64,000 bases of DNA, from assembly GCF_000015245.1 (NCBI RefSeq), contig NC_008700.1, forward strand, positions 4,104,501 to 4,168,500. Direction: 5' to 3'. Source of the DNA: Shewanella amazonensis SB2B (lineage in GTDB: Bacteria; Pseudomonadota; Gammaproteobacteria; Enterobacterales; Shewanellaceae). The translations under genes were made by a program, and so were the position numbers. This document shows positions 16,758-26,321 of this stretch, piece by piece (the stretch's first letter is position 1; the number at the start of each line of letters is the position of its first letter). The notes below the pieces were generated by a model, which was given only the letters and a program-made list of their open reading frames with translations, was not told the DNA's origin and searched no databases.

Positions 16758-17740
16758 TGACACTGAGAAACCTGCTCAAACTCACCCTCGCCTGCACCCT
16801 GATGGTGATTTTACTGGGGGCTTATACCCGCCTGTCGGATGCCGGCCTGGGTTGCCCCGACTGGCCCGGCTGCTATGGTCACTTTAAAGTCCCCTCTGCG
16901 GCGCACGAGCTGGCCAAAGCCGAGTCGCTGTTTCCTGAGCATACGATTGATCCCGCCAAAGCCTGGCCGGAAATGATCCACAGGTACATTGCCAGCAGCT
17001 TGGGCTTACTGGTGATCTTGGTGCTGGTAGCCTGTTACAGATTGAAGGAAGCACCGCGCAAACTGCCCATATTTATCCTGCTGCTGATTTTGTTTCAGGG
17101 CGCGTTGGGGGCCTGGACTGTCACCATGAAGCTCATGCCCGTGGTAGTCATGTCGCATTTGCTTGGCGGCTTTACCCTACTGTCGCTGCTGACCTTGCTG
17201 TATTTGCGCACCAGTGGTTTCCGCATCCCTGGTGGAGATCCGGGCATGCGTCAGTATCAGCGACTGGCGCTGGCCTGTGTTGGGGTATTGGTTGCGCAGA
17301 TCCTCCTGGGTGGCTGGACCTCATCCAACTACGCGGCCCTCGCCTGCACAGAGTTACCGTTTTGCGAGGGCGATTGGACAACCAACCTGAAAATTGCCGA
17401 TGCCTTTTCTCCCTTTCAGGGTACGCACCCCAGCTTTGAATTTGGTGTGCTGGACTATCACGCCCGCATGACCATACACATCGCGCATCGCTTTGGTGCC
17501 ATGATTACCGCGGCTCTGCTGGGGCTGTTGGCGTTTCGCATCATAAACCGGGCCCATAGCAAGGTGCTGCGCAATGCCGGTTGGGTACTGGCTGGTTTTT
17601 TGGTGCTGCAACTTGGCCTGGGTATTTCCAACGTCGTGCTGCACCTCCCTCTGGCCATTGCCGTTGCCCACAATCTGGGGGCCGCATTTTTGCTGGTCAC
17701 ACTGGTCTTTATTAATTACGCACTGTGGCGTAAAGCCTGA
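16757..17740 (+). CDS. ctaA: heme A synthase CtaA (COX15-type)
   Basis: 327 aa, eight membrane helices. It oxidises the C8 methyl of heme O to a formyl group, giving heme A for the oxidase. Markers: TRLSDAGLGCPDWPGCYG near residue 25, MIHRYIASSLG, HLLGGFTLLSLL, and IAHRFGAMITA and VAHNLGAAFLL in the second half, supplying paired heme His ligands. Its ATG shares one base with the preceding stop codon. Confidence 0.94.
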   Translation: MTLRNLLKLTLACTLMVILLGAYTRLSDAGLGCPDWPGCYGHFKVPSAAHELAKAESLFPEHTIDPAKAWPEMIHRYIASSLGLLVILVLVACYRLKEAPRKLPIFILLLILFQGALGAWTVTMKLMPVVVMSHLLGGFTLLSLLTLLYLRTSGFRIPGGDPGMRQYQRLALACVGVLVAQILLGGWTSSNYAALACTELPFCEGDWTTNLKIADAFSPFQGTHPSFEFGVLDYHARMTIHIAHRFGAMITAALLGLLAFRIINRAHSKVLRNAGWVLAGFLVLQLGLGISNVVLHLPLAIAVAHNLGAAFLLVTLVFINYALWRKA

Positions 17741-17754
17741 AAAAAGGAGTTGTT

Positions 17755-18654
17755 ATGGCCAAATCTCTCTCCATTACCCCTGTGTCAGGCCTGTCCCGTT
17801 TACCATGGCGCGCCTATTTGGAAATGACCAAACCCAAGGTGGTTACCTTGATGCTGCTGACAGTGCTTGTGGGCATGTGCCTGGCATTGCCGGGGGCCGT
17901 ACCACTGCAGCCATTGATTGCCGGCATGCTGGGGATCGCCATGATGGCGGGCGCCGCAGCCGCGATGAACCATCTCATTGACCGTCGTATCGATGGTCTG
18001 ATGGCACGCACCTATAATCGTCCGCTCCCCAAGGGCAAGGTGCCCGTCAGCCATGCCGCTACCTTTGCCGCCCTGCTGGCACTGCTTGGTTTTGCCTGCC
18101 TCTACTGGTTGGTTAATCCACTCACTGCCTGGCTGACACTGGCGAGCCTGCTTGGCTATGCTGTGGTCTACACCGCTTACCTCAAGCGTGCGACACCACA
18201 AAACATTGTGATTGGCGGACTCGCCGGCGCCATGCCCCCCTTACTGGGCTGGACAGCGGTGACCAATGATTTCCACGGCCATGGGTTGCTGCTGGTGATT
18301 ATTATCTTCGCCTGGACCCCACCCCACTTTTGGGCGCTGGCGATACATCGTAAAGCGGACTACGCCAAAGTCGACATTCCCATGCTGCCCGTCACCCACG
18401 GCGTGGCATTTACCAAGACCTGTATCTTTCTTTACACTATCTTGCTTGCATTGGCCTGCCTGCTACCCGTATTGGTTGGCATGAGTGGGGCCTTGTATTT
18501 GCTGGGTTCAACCTTGCTGAGTATCGGCTTTATCTACAAGGCATGGCAGCTTAAGTATCATGAGACCCCAGGCATGGCGATGGACGTGTTCCGCTTTTCT
18601 ATCTATCACCTGATGCTGCTGTTTATCCTGCTGCTGGTTGACCACTACATATAG
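17755..18654 (+). CDS. cyoE: protoheme IX farnesyltransferase (heme O synthase)
   Basis: 299 aa UbiA-superfamily prenyltransferase in the inner membrane. It adds a farnesyl group to heme B to give heme O, the substrate of the upstream CtaA. Motifs: LEMTKPKVVTLMLLTV, the Asp-rich NHLIDRRIDGLMARTYNRPL, VYTAYLKRATPQNIVIGG, and the second conserved loop WTPPHFWALAIHRKADYAK. Strong AAGGAG lies upstream. Often named ctaB in this context. Confidence 0.95.
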   Translation: MAKSLSITPVSGLSRLPWRAYLEMTKPKVVTLMLLTVLVGMCLALPGAVPLQPLIAGMLGIAMMAGAAAAMNHLIDRRIDGLMARTYNRPLPKGKVPVSHAATFAALLALLGFACLYWLVNPLTAWLTLASLLGYAVVYTAYLKRATPQNIVIGGLAGAMPPLLGWTAVTNDFHGHGLLLVIIIFAWTPPHFWALAIHRKADYAKVDIPMLPVTHGVAFTKTCIFLYTILLALACLLPVLVGMSGALYLLGSTLLSIGFIYKAWQLKYHETPGMAMDVFRFSIYHLMLLFILLLVDHYI

Positions 18655-18662
18655 GGGCAAGC

Positions 18663-19298
18663 ATGAAAAAATCCTGGATGATGGCCGTCTTCTTCCTGGT
18701 GGGGATGGGCGGTCTGACACTGCTGATAAACTCGGGCGACACCAGTGATAGCCAGACACCACCCACACTGGACACGGGTTATGTGTTTCCTGCGCCCAAG
18801 CCGTTACCTCCTTTTAAACTGACCGATCAGCTGGGGCAAACCTTTGACAATCAAAGGCTCATGGGCAAGTGGAGCCTGATTTTTCTGGGTTACACCTCTT
18901 GCCCTGACATCTGTCCAACGACCATGTCAAAGCTGGCGGCGGCTTATCCTGAACTGAATCAGGAAAATTCGCTGCAGGTGATTTTTCTCTCTGTCGACCC
19001 GGCGCGGGACACGCCAACCAGGCTGGCCCAATATGCGGCCTTTTTCCATCCGGATTTTCTCGCCGTCACCGGAGAGCACAGCGAGTTATATTCGCTTACC
19101 CGGTCTCTGGGCATGGTGTACACCATGGTAGGTGATGGCCCCGACTATCAGGTCGACCACAGTGCCTCCATCGTTGTGATTTCACCCAAAGGTGAAAGGT
19201 ACGCCGTATTCAAACCCAAGAACGATGGCCAATCCATTCCACAAATACGCAATCAGGCGCTGATTTCTGATATGCGCCTGATTCGTCATCAATACTGA
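18663..19298 (+). CDS. SCO1/SenC family copper chaperone
   Basis: 211 aa. N-terminal membrane anchor (residues ~5-22) and a periplasmic thioredoxin-like domain. Copper ligands: CX3C as Cys80 and Cys84 (SCPDICPTT) and the distal His in QVDHSASIVVI. SCO proteins metallate CuA of subunit II and act as thiol reductants. Last gene of the SURF1-to-SCO run, 8 nt after cyoE, followed by a hairpin. Confidence 0.93.
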   Translation: MKKSWMMAVFFLVGMGGLTLLINSGDTSDSQTPPTLDTGYVFPAPKPLPPFKLTDQLGQTFDNQRLMGKWSLIFLGYTSCPDICPTTMSKLAAAYPELNQENSLQVIFLSVDPARDTPTRLAQYAAFFHPDFLAVTGEHSELYSLTRSLGMVYTMVGDGPDYQVDHSASIVVISPKGERYAVFKPKNDGQSIPQIRNQALISDMRLIRHQY

Positions 19299-19314
19299 CC
19301 ATCCTATGAACCCG

Positions 19315-19338
19315 GGGCAAAACACCCGTTTTGCCCTT
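19315..19338 (+). terminator. hairpin after SCO
   Basis: Nine-base-pair stem GGGCAAAAC / GTTTTGCCC with loop ACCC; only a short T run follows. It ends the oxidase assembly operon. Confidence 0.6.
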
Positions 19339-19466
19339 GATGTTGCCCCCAAATCATCAAACGCCTGTCCACAAGAAAAAATCCTTGTAAATGAGGCAAC
19401 AGTCCAAAATGGCGTCTATCTTTTGTGTGTAAAGGAACTCAGGTCCAGCACTCAAGGGATGCCTCT

Positions 19467-19748
19467 ATGTCAGAAAACACGGTAGAGCTCGGAAGCGAGC
19501 TGACCATCCGCAATATCCAGCCTATCTACAGCCAGTTAGCAGATCTGCTGCATCAGGGCAGACCCGTCACCCTGAATGCCGCCAGACTCATCAAGGCAGA
19601 CACGGCTGGTCTGCAACTGCTGCTGTGCCTGCAGTCCCATTGTGAAAACAGCAGTATCCCATTGAACTGGAAAGGAATAACTACAGAACTTGTCGCTCAG
19701 TTCAAGCAGATGGGCATGCAACTTCCGGGAATAACCAGTCAAGCGTAA
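19467..19748 (+). CDS. STAS-domain protein heading the chemotaxis operon
   Basis: 93 aa, essentially one STAS (anti-sigma-factor antagonist) domain. The phosphorylation-loop motif is ADTAGLQLL, with Thr where SpoIIAA-type proteins have Ser or Thr. Partner kinase or phosphatase not visible here. The start is 19467, with AAGGGA 7 nt upstream; a Met 14 codons earlier lacks a ribosome-binding site. It lies 14 nt before cheY, so co-transcription is likely. STAS proteins recur at the head of che clusters, but their exact function there is unsettled. Confidence 0.82.
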   Translation: MSENTVELGSELTIRNIQPIYSQLADLLHQGRPVTLNAARLIKADTAGLQLLLCLQSHCENSSIPLNWKGITTELVAQFKQMGMQLPGITSQA

Positions 19749-19762
19749 AAGGACAACAACCT

Positions 19763-20125
19763 ATGAAGAAGATTCTTGCCGTTGATGATTCGGCCTCAAT
19801 GAGACAAATGGTGGGGTTTACGCTGAAAACCGCCGGATTTGATGTCACCGAGGCGTGCAATGGCGATGAAGCCTTAAAAGCAGCTCAGGCCGGTCAGTAC
19901 GATCTGGTTATTTCGGATGTAAATATGCCCGTGATGGACGGCATAACCCTTATCCGTAACCTGCGAACCCTCCCTGCTTACAAATTTACGCCATTGTTGA
20001 TGCTGACCACAGAATCAGGTGGCGATAAAAAGCAGGAAGGACGGGCAGCAGGAGCTACAGGTTGGATTGTGAAACCCTTTAATCCGGAACAGTTGCTGGC
20101 CACAGTGCGCAAAGTGTTGGGATAA
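19763..20125 (+). CDS. cheY: CheY-type single-domain response regulator
   Basis: 120 aa receiver domain alone. Acidic pocket VDDS (Asp8, Asp9), phospho-acceptor Asp52 (ISDVNMPVMDG), switch Thr in LTTES and Lys104 (VKPF). CheY-P would bind the flagellar motor switch or serve as a phosphate sink for CheA. It sits between the STAS gene and cheA. Confidence 0.9.
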   Translation: MKKILAVDDSASMRQMVGFTLKTAGFDVTEACNGDEALKAAQAGQYDLVISDVNMPVMDGITLIRNLRTLPAYKFTPLLMLTTESGGDKKQEGRAAGATGWIVKPFNPEQLLATVRKVLG

Positions 20126-20144
20126 CCCGCAGAGAGACTAGGGA

Positions 20145-22232
20145 ATGGACATAGATCTTAGCCAATTCAGTCAGGTGTTCTTCGAGGAAAGTATCGAGGG
20201 CCTGGCGATTATGGAGTCTGAGCTGCTGAAGCTGGACGTGGCGGCGCCGGACCCAGAAACCATTAACACCATTTTCAGAGCAGCACACTCCATCAAAGGC
20301 GGCAGTGCCACATTCGGTTTTATGCAGGTGGCCAACTACACCCATCTGCTTGAAACTCTGCTTGACGAAATCCGCGATGGTCGTCGGCAGATGCAGCCTG
20401 ACCATGTTGACATGCTGCTGCTTTCGGTGGATTTACTCAGGGGCATGTTCGAAGCCCTGATGAGCCAAGCCGAATTCAACGACCCCAAGTTACCCGAGCT
20501 TGAGTTGCGGCTGAATAACACCCTGGCCAATCAACCAAGCCAAACGCAATCGATTTCTCCCCCTCAGGCAACAATGGCCTCAGACTCAAAAACGCTGTGC
20601 TGGCAGATTGATTTCAAGGCTGGCGCAGACATTATGCGCTGCGGCAACGATCCCATGTTGATGTTTGCTGAGCTGGCCTCCAAGGGCACACTGACGGCCG
20701 AGCTCCTGCCGGTTTCCTTTCCCGCATGGGACGACTTTGACCCCGAAGCCTGCTACCTGCACTGGCGCTTAAGATTGATCACAGACGAGCCACTGGAAAA
20801 ACTCAAAGAGGTGTTCGAGTGGGTCGAAGATGAATGCGAAATCAGTTACCAACAAACAGCAGCAGCCCCTTCTGCTGATACCTCCACAGAGATGCTGTCG
20901 CCATCACCACAATCCGAAGTCGACCCGCCTGTAGCAGCCCCTGATGTCATTGCGCTGACGCCCCAGGTTCAGGCTCTTGCCACAGACAAAGCCGTAGCCA
21001 GCCAAAAACAAAGCGCTGCAGCCGCCAAGAGTGGAGAAAGCAGCTCCATCAGGGTCAGCACAGAAAAAATCGATATGCTCATCAATATGGTGGGTGAGCT
21101 GGTGATAACCCAAGCCATGCTGGGCCAAATAGGTCAACAGGATGAAATCAATCAGGAGTCGCTGTTACTGCTGCAACAGGGACTAGAGCAGCTGGCTTCC
21201 CATACCCGGGATTTGCAGGAAAGTGTCATGCAGATTCGCATGCTGCCCATCAGCTTTGCGTTTAACCGCTTCCCCCGCTTGGTCAGAGACATTGGCCAGC
21301 AGCTGGGTAAGAAAGTAGAACTCATCCTCAAGGGTGAAGACACTGAGCTGGATAAAACCGTCCTTGAAAAAATTGTCGACCCCATGGTGCATCTGGTGCG
21401 CAATTCGCTCGACCATGGGCTGGAATCACCCGAAGCCAGATTGGCACAGGGTAAGTCTGAAACCGGCACCATCATGCTCAATGCCTATCATCAGGGCGGC
21501 TGCATCATCATAGAAATAGCGGACGATGGCGCCGGGCTGAACACCCACAAGATCCTTGAAAAAGCCCGTCAAAAAGGGCTGGTCGGCGCCGAGGAAGAGT
21601 TATCGGAAGAAGCCATCCACCAGCTGATATTCAGACCTGGCTTTTCCACCGCCGATGCAGTGTCAGACCTCTCAGGGCGTGGCGTGGGCATGGATGTGGT
21701 CAAGCGCAATATTCACGAGCTCAATGGCTCCATTGAATTGAAATCCGAGGCGGGTAAAGGCAGCCGTTTCACCATTCGACTTCCCCTGACGCTGGCCATA
21801 CTCGACGGCCAGCTTATCCGCATCGGCAAGCACATATACGTGGTGCCACTGGTGTCCATCTACGAATCGTTGCAGGTGCCCACCAACCGTATCAATCGGC
21901 TGTCCGATGGCCATGAGCTGATCCGTCTGCGGGATGAATATTTACCGGTAATCAAGATGTATCGAGAGTTCAACCACGATGCTGACGCGCGGGAAATCAA
22001 AGATGGCCTGGTGATGGTAGTGGATCATAACAATGAAAAGGCCGGCCTGCTGGTGGACGAACTTCTCGCGCAACAACAGGTTGTAATCAAAAGCCTGGAG
22101 GAGAACTACACCCGTATTCCGGGCATTTCGGGCGCCACCATACTGGGCGACGGCACAGTCGCACTCATCATAGACGTTGCCGGACTGGTCAAGTTGGCCG
22201 GTATAGGCAGCAGCAATGAACACGCCGCGTAA
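20145..22232 (+). CDS. cheA: chemotaxis histidine kinase CheA
   Basis: 695 aa. P1 Hpt domain with phospho-His48 (AAHSIKGGSATFGF); a ~140-residue acidic/Ser-rich linker and P2-like region (~150-290); P3 dimerisation (IRVSTEKIDMLINMVGELVI); P4 ATPase with N box HLVRNSLDHGLE, G1 EIADDGAGL, G2 GRGVGMDVVK; P5 CheW-like regulatory domain from ~residue 545. The protein autophosphorylates under receptor control and passes phosphate to CheY and CheB. It sits 19 nt after cheY. Confidence 0.96.
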   Translation: MDIDLSQFSQVFFEESIEGLAIMESELLKLDVAAPDPETINTIFRAAHSIKGGSATFGFMQVANYTHLLETLLDEIRDGRRQMQPDHVDMLLLSVDLLRGMFEALMSQAEFNDPKLPELELRLNNTLANQPSQTQSISPPQATMASDSKTLCWQIDFKAGADIMRCGNDPMLMFAELASKGTLTAELLPVSFPAWDDFDPEACYLHWRLRLITDEPLEKLKEVFEWVEDECEISYQQTAAAPSADTSTEMLSPSPQSEVDPPVAAPDVIALTPQVQALATDKAVASQKQSAAAAKSGESSSIRVSTEKIDMLINMVGELVITQAMLGQIGQQDEINQESLLLLQQGLEQLASHTRDLQESVMQIRMLPISFAFNRFPRLVRDIGQQLGKKVELILKGEDTELDKTVLEKIVDPMVHLVRNSLDHGLESPEARLAQGKSETGTIMLNAYHQGGCIIIEIADDGAGLNTHKILEKARQKGLVGAEEELSEEAIHQLIFRPGFSTADAVSDLSGRGVGMDVVKRNIHELNGSIELKSEAGKGSRFTIRLPLTLAILDGQLIRIGKHIYVVPLVSIYESLQVPTNRINRLSDGHELIRLRDEYLPVIKMYREFNHDADAREIKDGLVMVVDHNNEKAGLLVDELLAQQQVVIKSLEENYTRIPGISGATILGDGTVALIIDVAGLVKLAGIGSSNEHAA

Positions 22233-22247
22233 AAAGGAAGACTCGAT

Positions 22248-22787
22248 ATGGCTGACATTTCCATCGAACAGGTCAAGCAGGGTAATCAACAGTATCTGAG
22301 CTTCATCATGGCCAACGAGGAGTACGGCGTGGACATCCTCTCCGTACAGGAAATCCGCGGCTGGGAACCCACCACTGTGCTGCCAAACGCCCCCGACTAT
22401 GTCAAAGGCGTCATCAACTTGCGGGGCACCATAGTCCCCATCATAGATCTGCGGCAAAAGTTTGGGATAAAGACCCTGGAATATGGCGCAACCACTGTGG
22501 TGATAGTGGTCAAGGTGACCATGGATGAAACCCAAAAGGTGATAGGCATAGTGGTAGATGCCGTATCAGACGTGTTCAGCATCGAAGAAGAAGAAATCCG
22601 CCAGGCCCCTGACTTTGGTCACGGCACCGACCTGCGGTTCATCAAGGGGCTGGCAAATGTGCAGGACAAGATGGTCATTCTGCTTGAGATCAACCGGTTA
22701 CTTGGCTCCGCCATCTTACCGGATCCCGAGACACTGAATCGGATCATCGGCAATCTCGAACAACAAGCTCAGGTAATGACTGCCTGA
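22248..22787 (+). CDS. cheW: CheW coupling protein
   Basis: 179 aa SH3-like adaptor that bridges receptors and CheA. Markers: QYLSFIMANEEYGVDILSVQEI, VKGVINLRGTIVPIIDLR and GIVVDAVSDVF. AAGGA precedes the ATG. It lies between cheA and the MCP gene. Confidence 0.95.
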   Translation: MADISIEQVKQGNQQYLSFIMANEEYGVDILSVQEIRGWEPTTVLPNAPDYVKGVINLRGTIVPIIDLRQKFGIKTLEYGATTVVIVVKVTMDETQKVIGIVVDAVSDVFSIEEEEIRQAPDFGHGTDLRFIKGLANVQDKMVILLEINRLLGSAILPDPETLNRIIGNLEQQAQVMTA

Positions 22788-22815
22788 AATGGACACTAAA
22801 GCAAGAGGAATCAAC

Positions 22816-25398
22816 ATGGACGCAGGCAATAAAAAGCTGATGGGGCCAGCCCCATTTACCTTGGCCGGCATGGTGATAGTTGCCGTTTCTTTGGTACTCA
22901 GCCTGATGGGGCAATCCGGCAACATGGTCAGTGCTGCCCTGGTTGTAGCGCTGATTGTTTTGGGTATTGGTTTAAGTCAGGGCGGCCCAAGAGTCGCAGA
23001 AGCTCTGGCAGAAATACGTCAGGCACTGCGAAGCCATAACAGACCCAAACTTGGCAGTTACGATATCCCTGGCTGGCAGGAGTTCTCTGAAGAATTTGCC
23101 ATCTTCTGGGACGAGCAGCAAAAAGGCCGCGCCACTCTCAAAGCCCTGGATATCTGCCAGGCTAACGTAATGCTGGCGGACCCCAACGGGGAAATCCTCT
23201 ACTTTAACGACTCGCTCCGCACCACACTGAGCGATGCAGAAGCGGATATTCGCAAAGAATTACCCAACTTTGATGTGAGTCGCCTGCAGGGCGCCAACAT
23301 GGACAGCTTCCATCGGGATCCATCCCATCAGCGCCGTCTGATAGCCGGGTTAAAATCCACCTACTCCGCCAAAATCAAGGTCGGTACCCGTACCTTCAGC
23401 CTGATAGCCTCCCCCGTGTTCGATGAACAGCATCAACGTATCGCAACCGTAGTGGAATGGCAGGACTTAACTGAATCCCTGGCACGGCAGCAAGCCGAAG
23501 AAAAACTGATCCGCGAAACCAACCGTATCAAGCAGGCGCTGGATGTGTGTCAGGCGAACGTGATGATGGCCGATGAAAATAACAACATCATTTACTTCAA
23601 CCACTCCCTCCAAGCCATGTTGGCCGGTAATGAGGAAAAGCTGCGCGAATCCATCAACCGATTTGATGTTTCCACCCTGATGGGCACCAACATAGATATC
23701 TTCCACAAACACCCCGAGCATCAGCGCCAGTTACTGGCCAAGCTCACCAGCTCGTACAAGGCCCGTATCAAGGTAGCAGGCTTGACCTTCGACCTGATTG
23801 CCACACCGGTATTCGACAATGGCAAACGCACAGGCACCGTAGTGGAGTGGAGCGACATTACTGCACAGTTGGCCAGGGAAGAGAAAGAACGGGCTCTCGC
23901 TGCCGAAAATGCCCGAATCCGTCAGGCGCTTGACAATGTATCGTCAAACACCATGGTGGCGGATGCAGACTGCAACATCATCTATCTCAATGATGCCGTT
24001 AAAAAAATGTTCAGCATTGCCCAATCCGACATTGTCAGGGATCTGCCCAATTTCAACAGCAATAAGCTGATGGGTGCAAATATCGATGTGTTCCATAAAA
24101 ACCCTGCTCACCAACGAAACCTGCTGGCTAACCTCACCAGTACTTACACCAGTCAACTTAAAGTCGGTGGTCGCACCTTCCGGATCATCGCCAACCCTAT
24201 CAACGACACCGATGGCACCCGCATAGGGACTGTGGTTGAGTGGGCAGACCGCACCGCTGAAACGGCCATCGAGCATGAGATTGATGGCATCATCGCGGCC
24301 GCAAGCTCGGGCGATTTGTCACAGCGCATTGCCACCCATGATAAAGAAGGCTTCTTCCTCAATCTCTCCAACGGCCTCAACAGCCTTGTCGGCATTGCCG
24401 ATAACGTTATTTCCGATGTCGTTGATATGTTTGACGGTTTGGCCAAGGGTGATTTAACCCGCAAGATTAATGGCGAATATGAGGGCCAGTTCGGCAAGCT
24501 CAAGGCCGACGCCAATGCTACCGTCAGCCGCCTGACCGAAGTCCTCGGCGGCATCAGCGAATCAGCCAATACCGTCACTTCAGGCGCCGAAGAAATAGCT
24601 CAGGGCAATGCCGATCTGAGCCAGCGCACCGAAGAGCAAGCCGCGTCACTGGAAGAAACAGCCTCCAGCATGGAACAGATGACGGCCACCGTAAAACAGA
24701 GCGCCGAAAACGCCACCCTGGCTAACACCCTCGCCAAAGAAGCCTCTACCAAGGCAGATCATGGCGGCAAGGTAGTCAAGCAGGCAGTCACCGCCATGGA
24801 GGCCATTAACGAATCCAGTAAGCGCATTGCTGACATCATAGGTGTCATCGACGAAATCGCCTTCCAGACTAACCTACTGGCACTGAATGCAGCGGTAGAA
24901 GCAGCCCGCGCCGGTGAACAGGGCAGAGGCTTTGCCGTGGTGGCTGGCGAGGTTCGCAATCTCGCCCAACGCTCAGCGGGGGCGGCCAAGGAAATCAAAG
25001 AACTTATCCGCGACAGCGTCAATAAGGTCAATGACGGTACCTCGTTGGTGAACCAATCCGGTAATACCCTGCAGGAAATCGTGCATGCGGTATCCAAGGT
25101 GGCTGAGATGATTAATGAAATCAGTGTCGCAGCCGAGCAGCAGGCATCAGGCATTCAGGAAGTTAATAAAGCAGTGTCTCAAATGGACGAGATGACCCAG
25201 CAAAACGCGGCACTGGTGGAAGAAGTATCCGCAGCTGGTGATGCCATGGCCGAGCAGGCCCGCAATATGCGACGTCAACTCGGGTTCTTCAGAACCGACG
25301 TACAGGCATCCTCAGCGGCGCCACTGGCATTGGTCGCTGGCGGCGAAAAACGGCCGACCAAATTTAAAGCCAGTAAAGAAGAATGGCACGAGTTCTGA
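22816..25398 (+). CDS. methyl-accepting chemotaxis protein with three cytoplasmic PAS domains and a CheR-tether tail
   Basis: 860 aa. Two hydrophobic segments (residues ~15-33 and ~38-56) form a hairpin with almost no periplasmic loop, so sensing is cytoplasmic. Three PAS repeats of ~120 residues follow (~109-226, ~230-350, ~358-475), each with A-N-MVAD--IIYFN-like cores and a V-EW-D-T C-cap. Then HAMP-like segments and the MCP signalling domain (IAFQTNLLALNAAVEAARAG hairpin). The last five residues are EWHEF, matching the xWxxF CheR/CheB tether. The start is 22816 (GAGGAA 5 nt upstream); an ATG at 22789 lacks a ribosome-binding site. Ligand unknown; redox or energy taxis is a guess. Confidence 0.92.
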   Translation: MDAGNKKLMGPAPFTLAGMVIVAVSLVLSLMGQSGNMVSAALVVALIVLGIGLSQGGPRVAEALAEIRQALRSHNRPKLGSYDIPGWQEFSEEFAIFWDEQQKGRATLKALDICQANVMLADPNGEILYFNDSLRTTLSDAEADIRKELPNFDVSRLQGANMDSFHRDPSHQRRLIAGLKSTYSAKIKVGTRTFSLIASPVFDEQHQRIATVVEWQDLTESLARQQAEEKLIRETNRIKQALDVCQANVMMADENNNIIYFNHSLQAMLAGNEEKLRESINRFDVSTLMGTNIDIFHKHPEHQRQLLAKLTSSYKARIKVAGLTFDLIATPVFDNGKRTGTVVEWSDITAQLAREEKERALAAENARIRQALDNVSSNTMVADADCNIIYLNDAVKKMFSIAQSDIVRDLPNFNSNKLMGANIDVFHKNPAHQRNLLANLTSTYTSQLKVGGRTFRIIANPINDTDGTRIGTVVEWADRTAETAIEHEIDGIIAAASSGDLSQRIATHDKEGFFLNLSNGLNSLVGIADNVISDVVDMFDGLAKGDLTRKINGEYEGQFGKLKADANATVSRLTEVLGGISESANTVTSGAEEIAQGNADLSQRTEEQAASLEETASSMEQMTATVKQSAENATLANTLAKEASTKADHGGKVVKQAVTAMEAINESSKRIADIIGVIDEIAFQTNLLALNAAVEAARAGEQGRGFAVVAGEVRNLAQRSAGAAKEIKELIRDSVNKVNDGTSLVNQSGNTLQEIVHAVSKVAEMINEISVAAEQQASGIQEVNKAVSQMDEMTQQNAALVEEVSAAGDAMAEQARNMRRQLGFFRTDVQASSAAPLALVAGGEKRPTKFKASKEEWHEF

Positions 25399-25407
25399 CC
25401 TGACCAC

Positions 25408-25437
25408 CAACAAGGGGCTCGTCAGAGCCCCTTGTTG
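25408..25437 (+). terminator. strong hairpin between the MCP gene and cheR
   Basis: Perfect 13-bp stem CAACAAGGGGCTC / GAGCCCCTTGTTG with loop GTCA. No long T run, so cheR-cheB may be transcribed at a reduced level by read-through. Confidence 0.6.
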
Positions 25438-25499
25438 TCAGAGATGCTTTTGGGGCCAAAGGAGGCGCTTTGGAATTCACATCCGAACGGGAGTTTCCG

Positions 25500-26321
25500 A
25501 TGACTCAAAGGGATTTTGAGTTCATCCGGGAGCTGGCCTACAACCAAACAGGCATTGTCTTACCTGAACGGAAGCGCCATATGGTGTATTCCCGCCTTTG
25601 CCGTCGCCTGCGCGCACTGCGGATGCGCACCTTCTTCGAATACTGTGGCTACCTGCAACAGGAGCCCGATGAGATGGGCCACTTTATCAACGCCCTGACC
25701 ACGAACCTCACCGCCTTCTTTCGTGAGAAGCACCACTTTCATTATGTGCGGGATCATCTGGTACCCAAATGGCAGCAAAGGCGCAGTCGTCGTCTGCGGG
25801 TCTGGTCTTCTGCCTGCTCAACCGGTGAAGAGCCCTACTCCCTCGCCATGACCTTAGCGCCCTTTTTTCCACGCACTCAGTGGGATTTGAAAATTCTGGC
25901 GACCGATTTAGACACGAATGTCTTAACCAAGGCCGAGGCGGGGTTCTACCCCCCAGAAACCCTCGAAAATCTGCCTCCAACACTGGCAGAACAGTATTTC
26001 ACGGCTCAGGGAGGCATGGCCAAGGTAAAGGACTCGGTGCGGGAACTGGTGTTTTTCCGCCAGCTTAACCTGTTGGAGAGCTGGCCAATGCAAGGCCCCT
26101 TCGATGCCATTTTTTGCCGTAATGTACTCATTTATTTCGATAATCCGACAAAGAAAAAAATCATTCAGAAGTTCAGACAACTGCTCAGCGATGATGGGTA
26201 TCTCTTTATTGGCCATTCGGAAACCCTGCACCTGATTTCCGATGACTTTGATCTCATTGGCCAGACCATATACAAACCCAGAATAGGCAGCATTTCGGGA
26301 CTTAACGGGGAAAGAAAATGA
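25500..26321 (+). CDS. cheR: CheR chemoreceptor methyltransferase
   Basis: 273 aa from this start. N-terminal helical domain (DFEFIRELAYNQTGIVLPER) and a SAM-dependent methyltransferase core: VWSSACSTGEEPYSLAM (motif I), ILATDLDTNVL, FDAIFCRNVLIYFD and the C-terminal LFIGHSETL. It methylates receptor glutamates. Two starts are possible: ATG 25500 with GGGAG 6 nt upstream, or TTG 25470 with a stronger AAAGGAGG only 4 nt upstream, adding ten residues. Stop overlaps cheB by 4 nt. Confidence 0.94.
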   Translation: MTQRDFEFIRELAYNQTGIVLPERKRHMVYSRLCRRLRALRMRTFFEYCGYLQQEPDEMGHFINALTTNLTAFFREKHHFHYVRDHLVPKWQQRRSRRLRVWSSACSTGEEPYSLAMTLAPFFPRTQWDLKILATDLDTNVLTKAEAGFYPPETLENLPPTLAEQYFTAQGGMAKVKDSVRELVFFRQLNLLESWPMQGPFDAIFCRNVLIYFDNPTKKKIIQKFRQLLSDDGYLFIGHSETLHLISDDFDLIGQTIYKPRIGSISGLNGERK

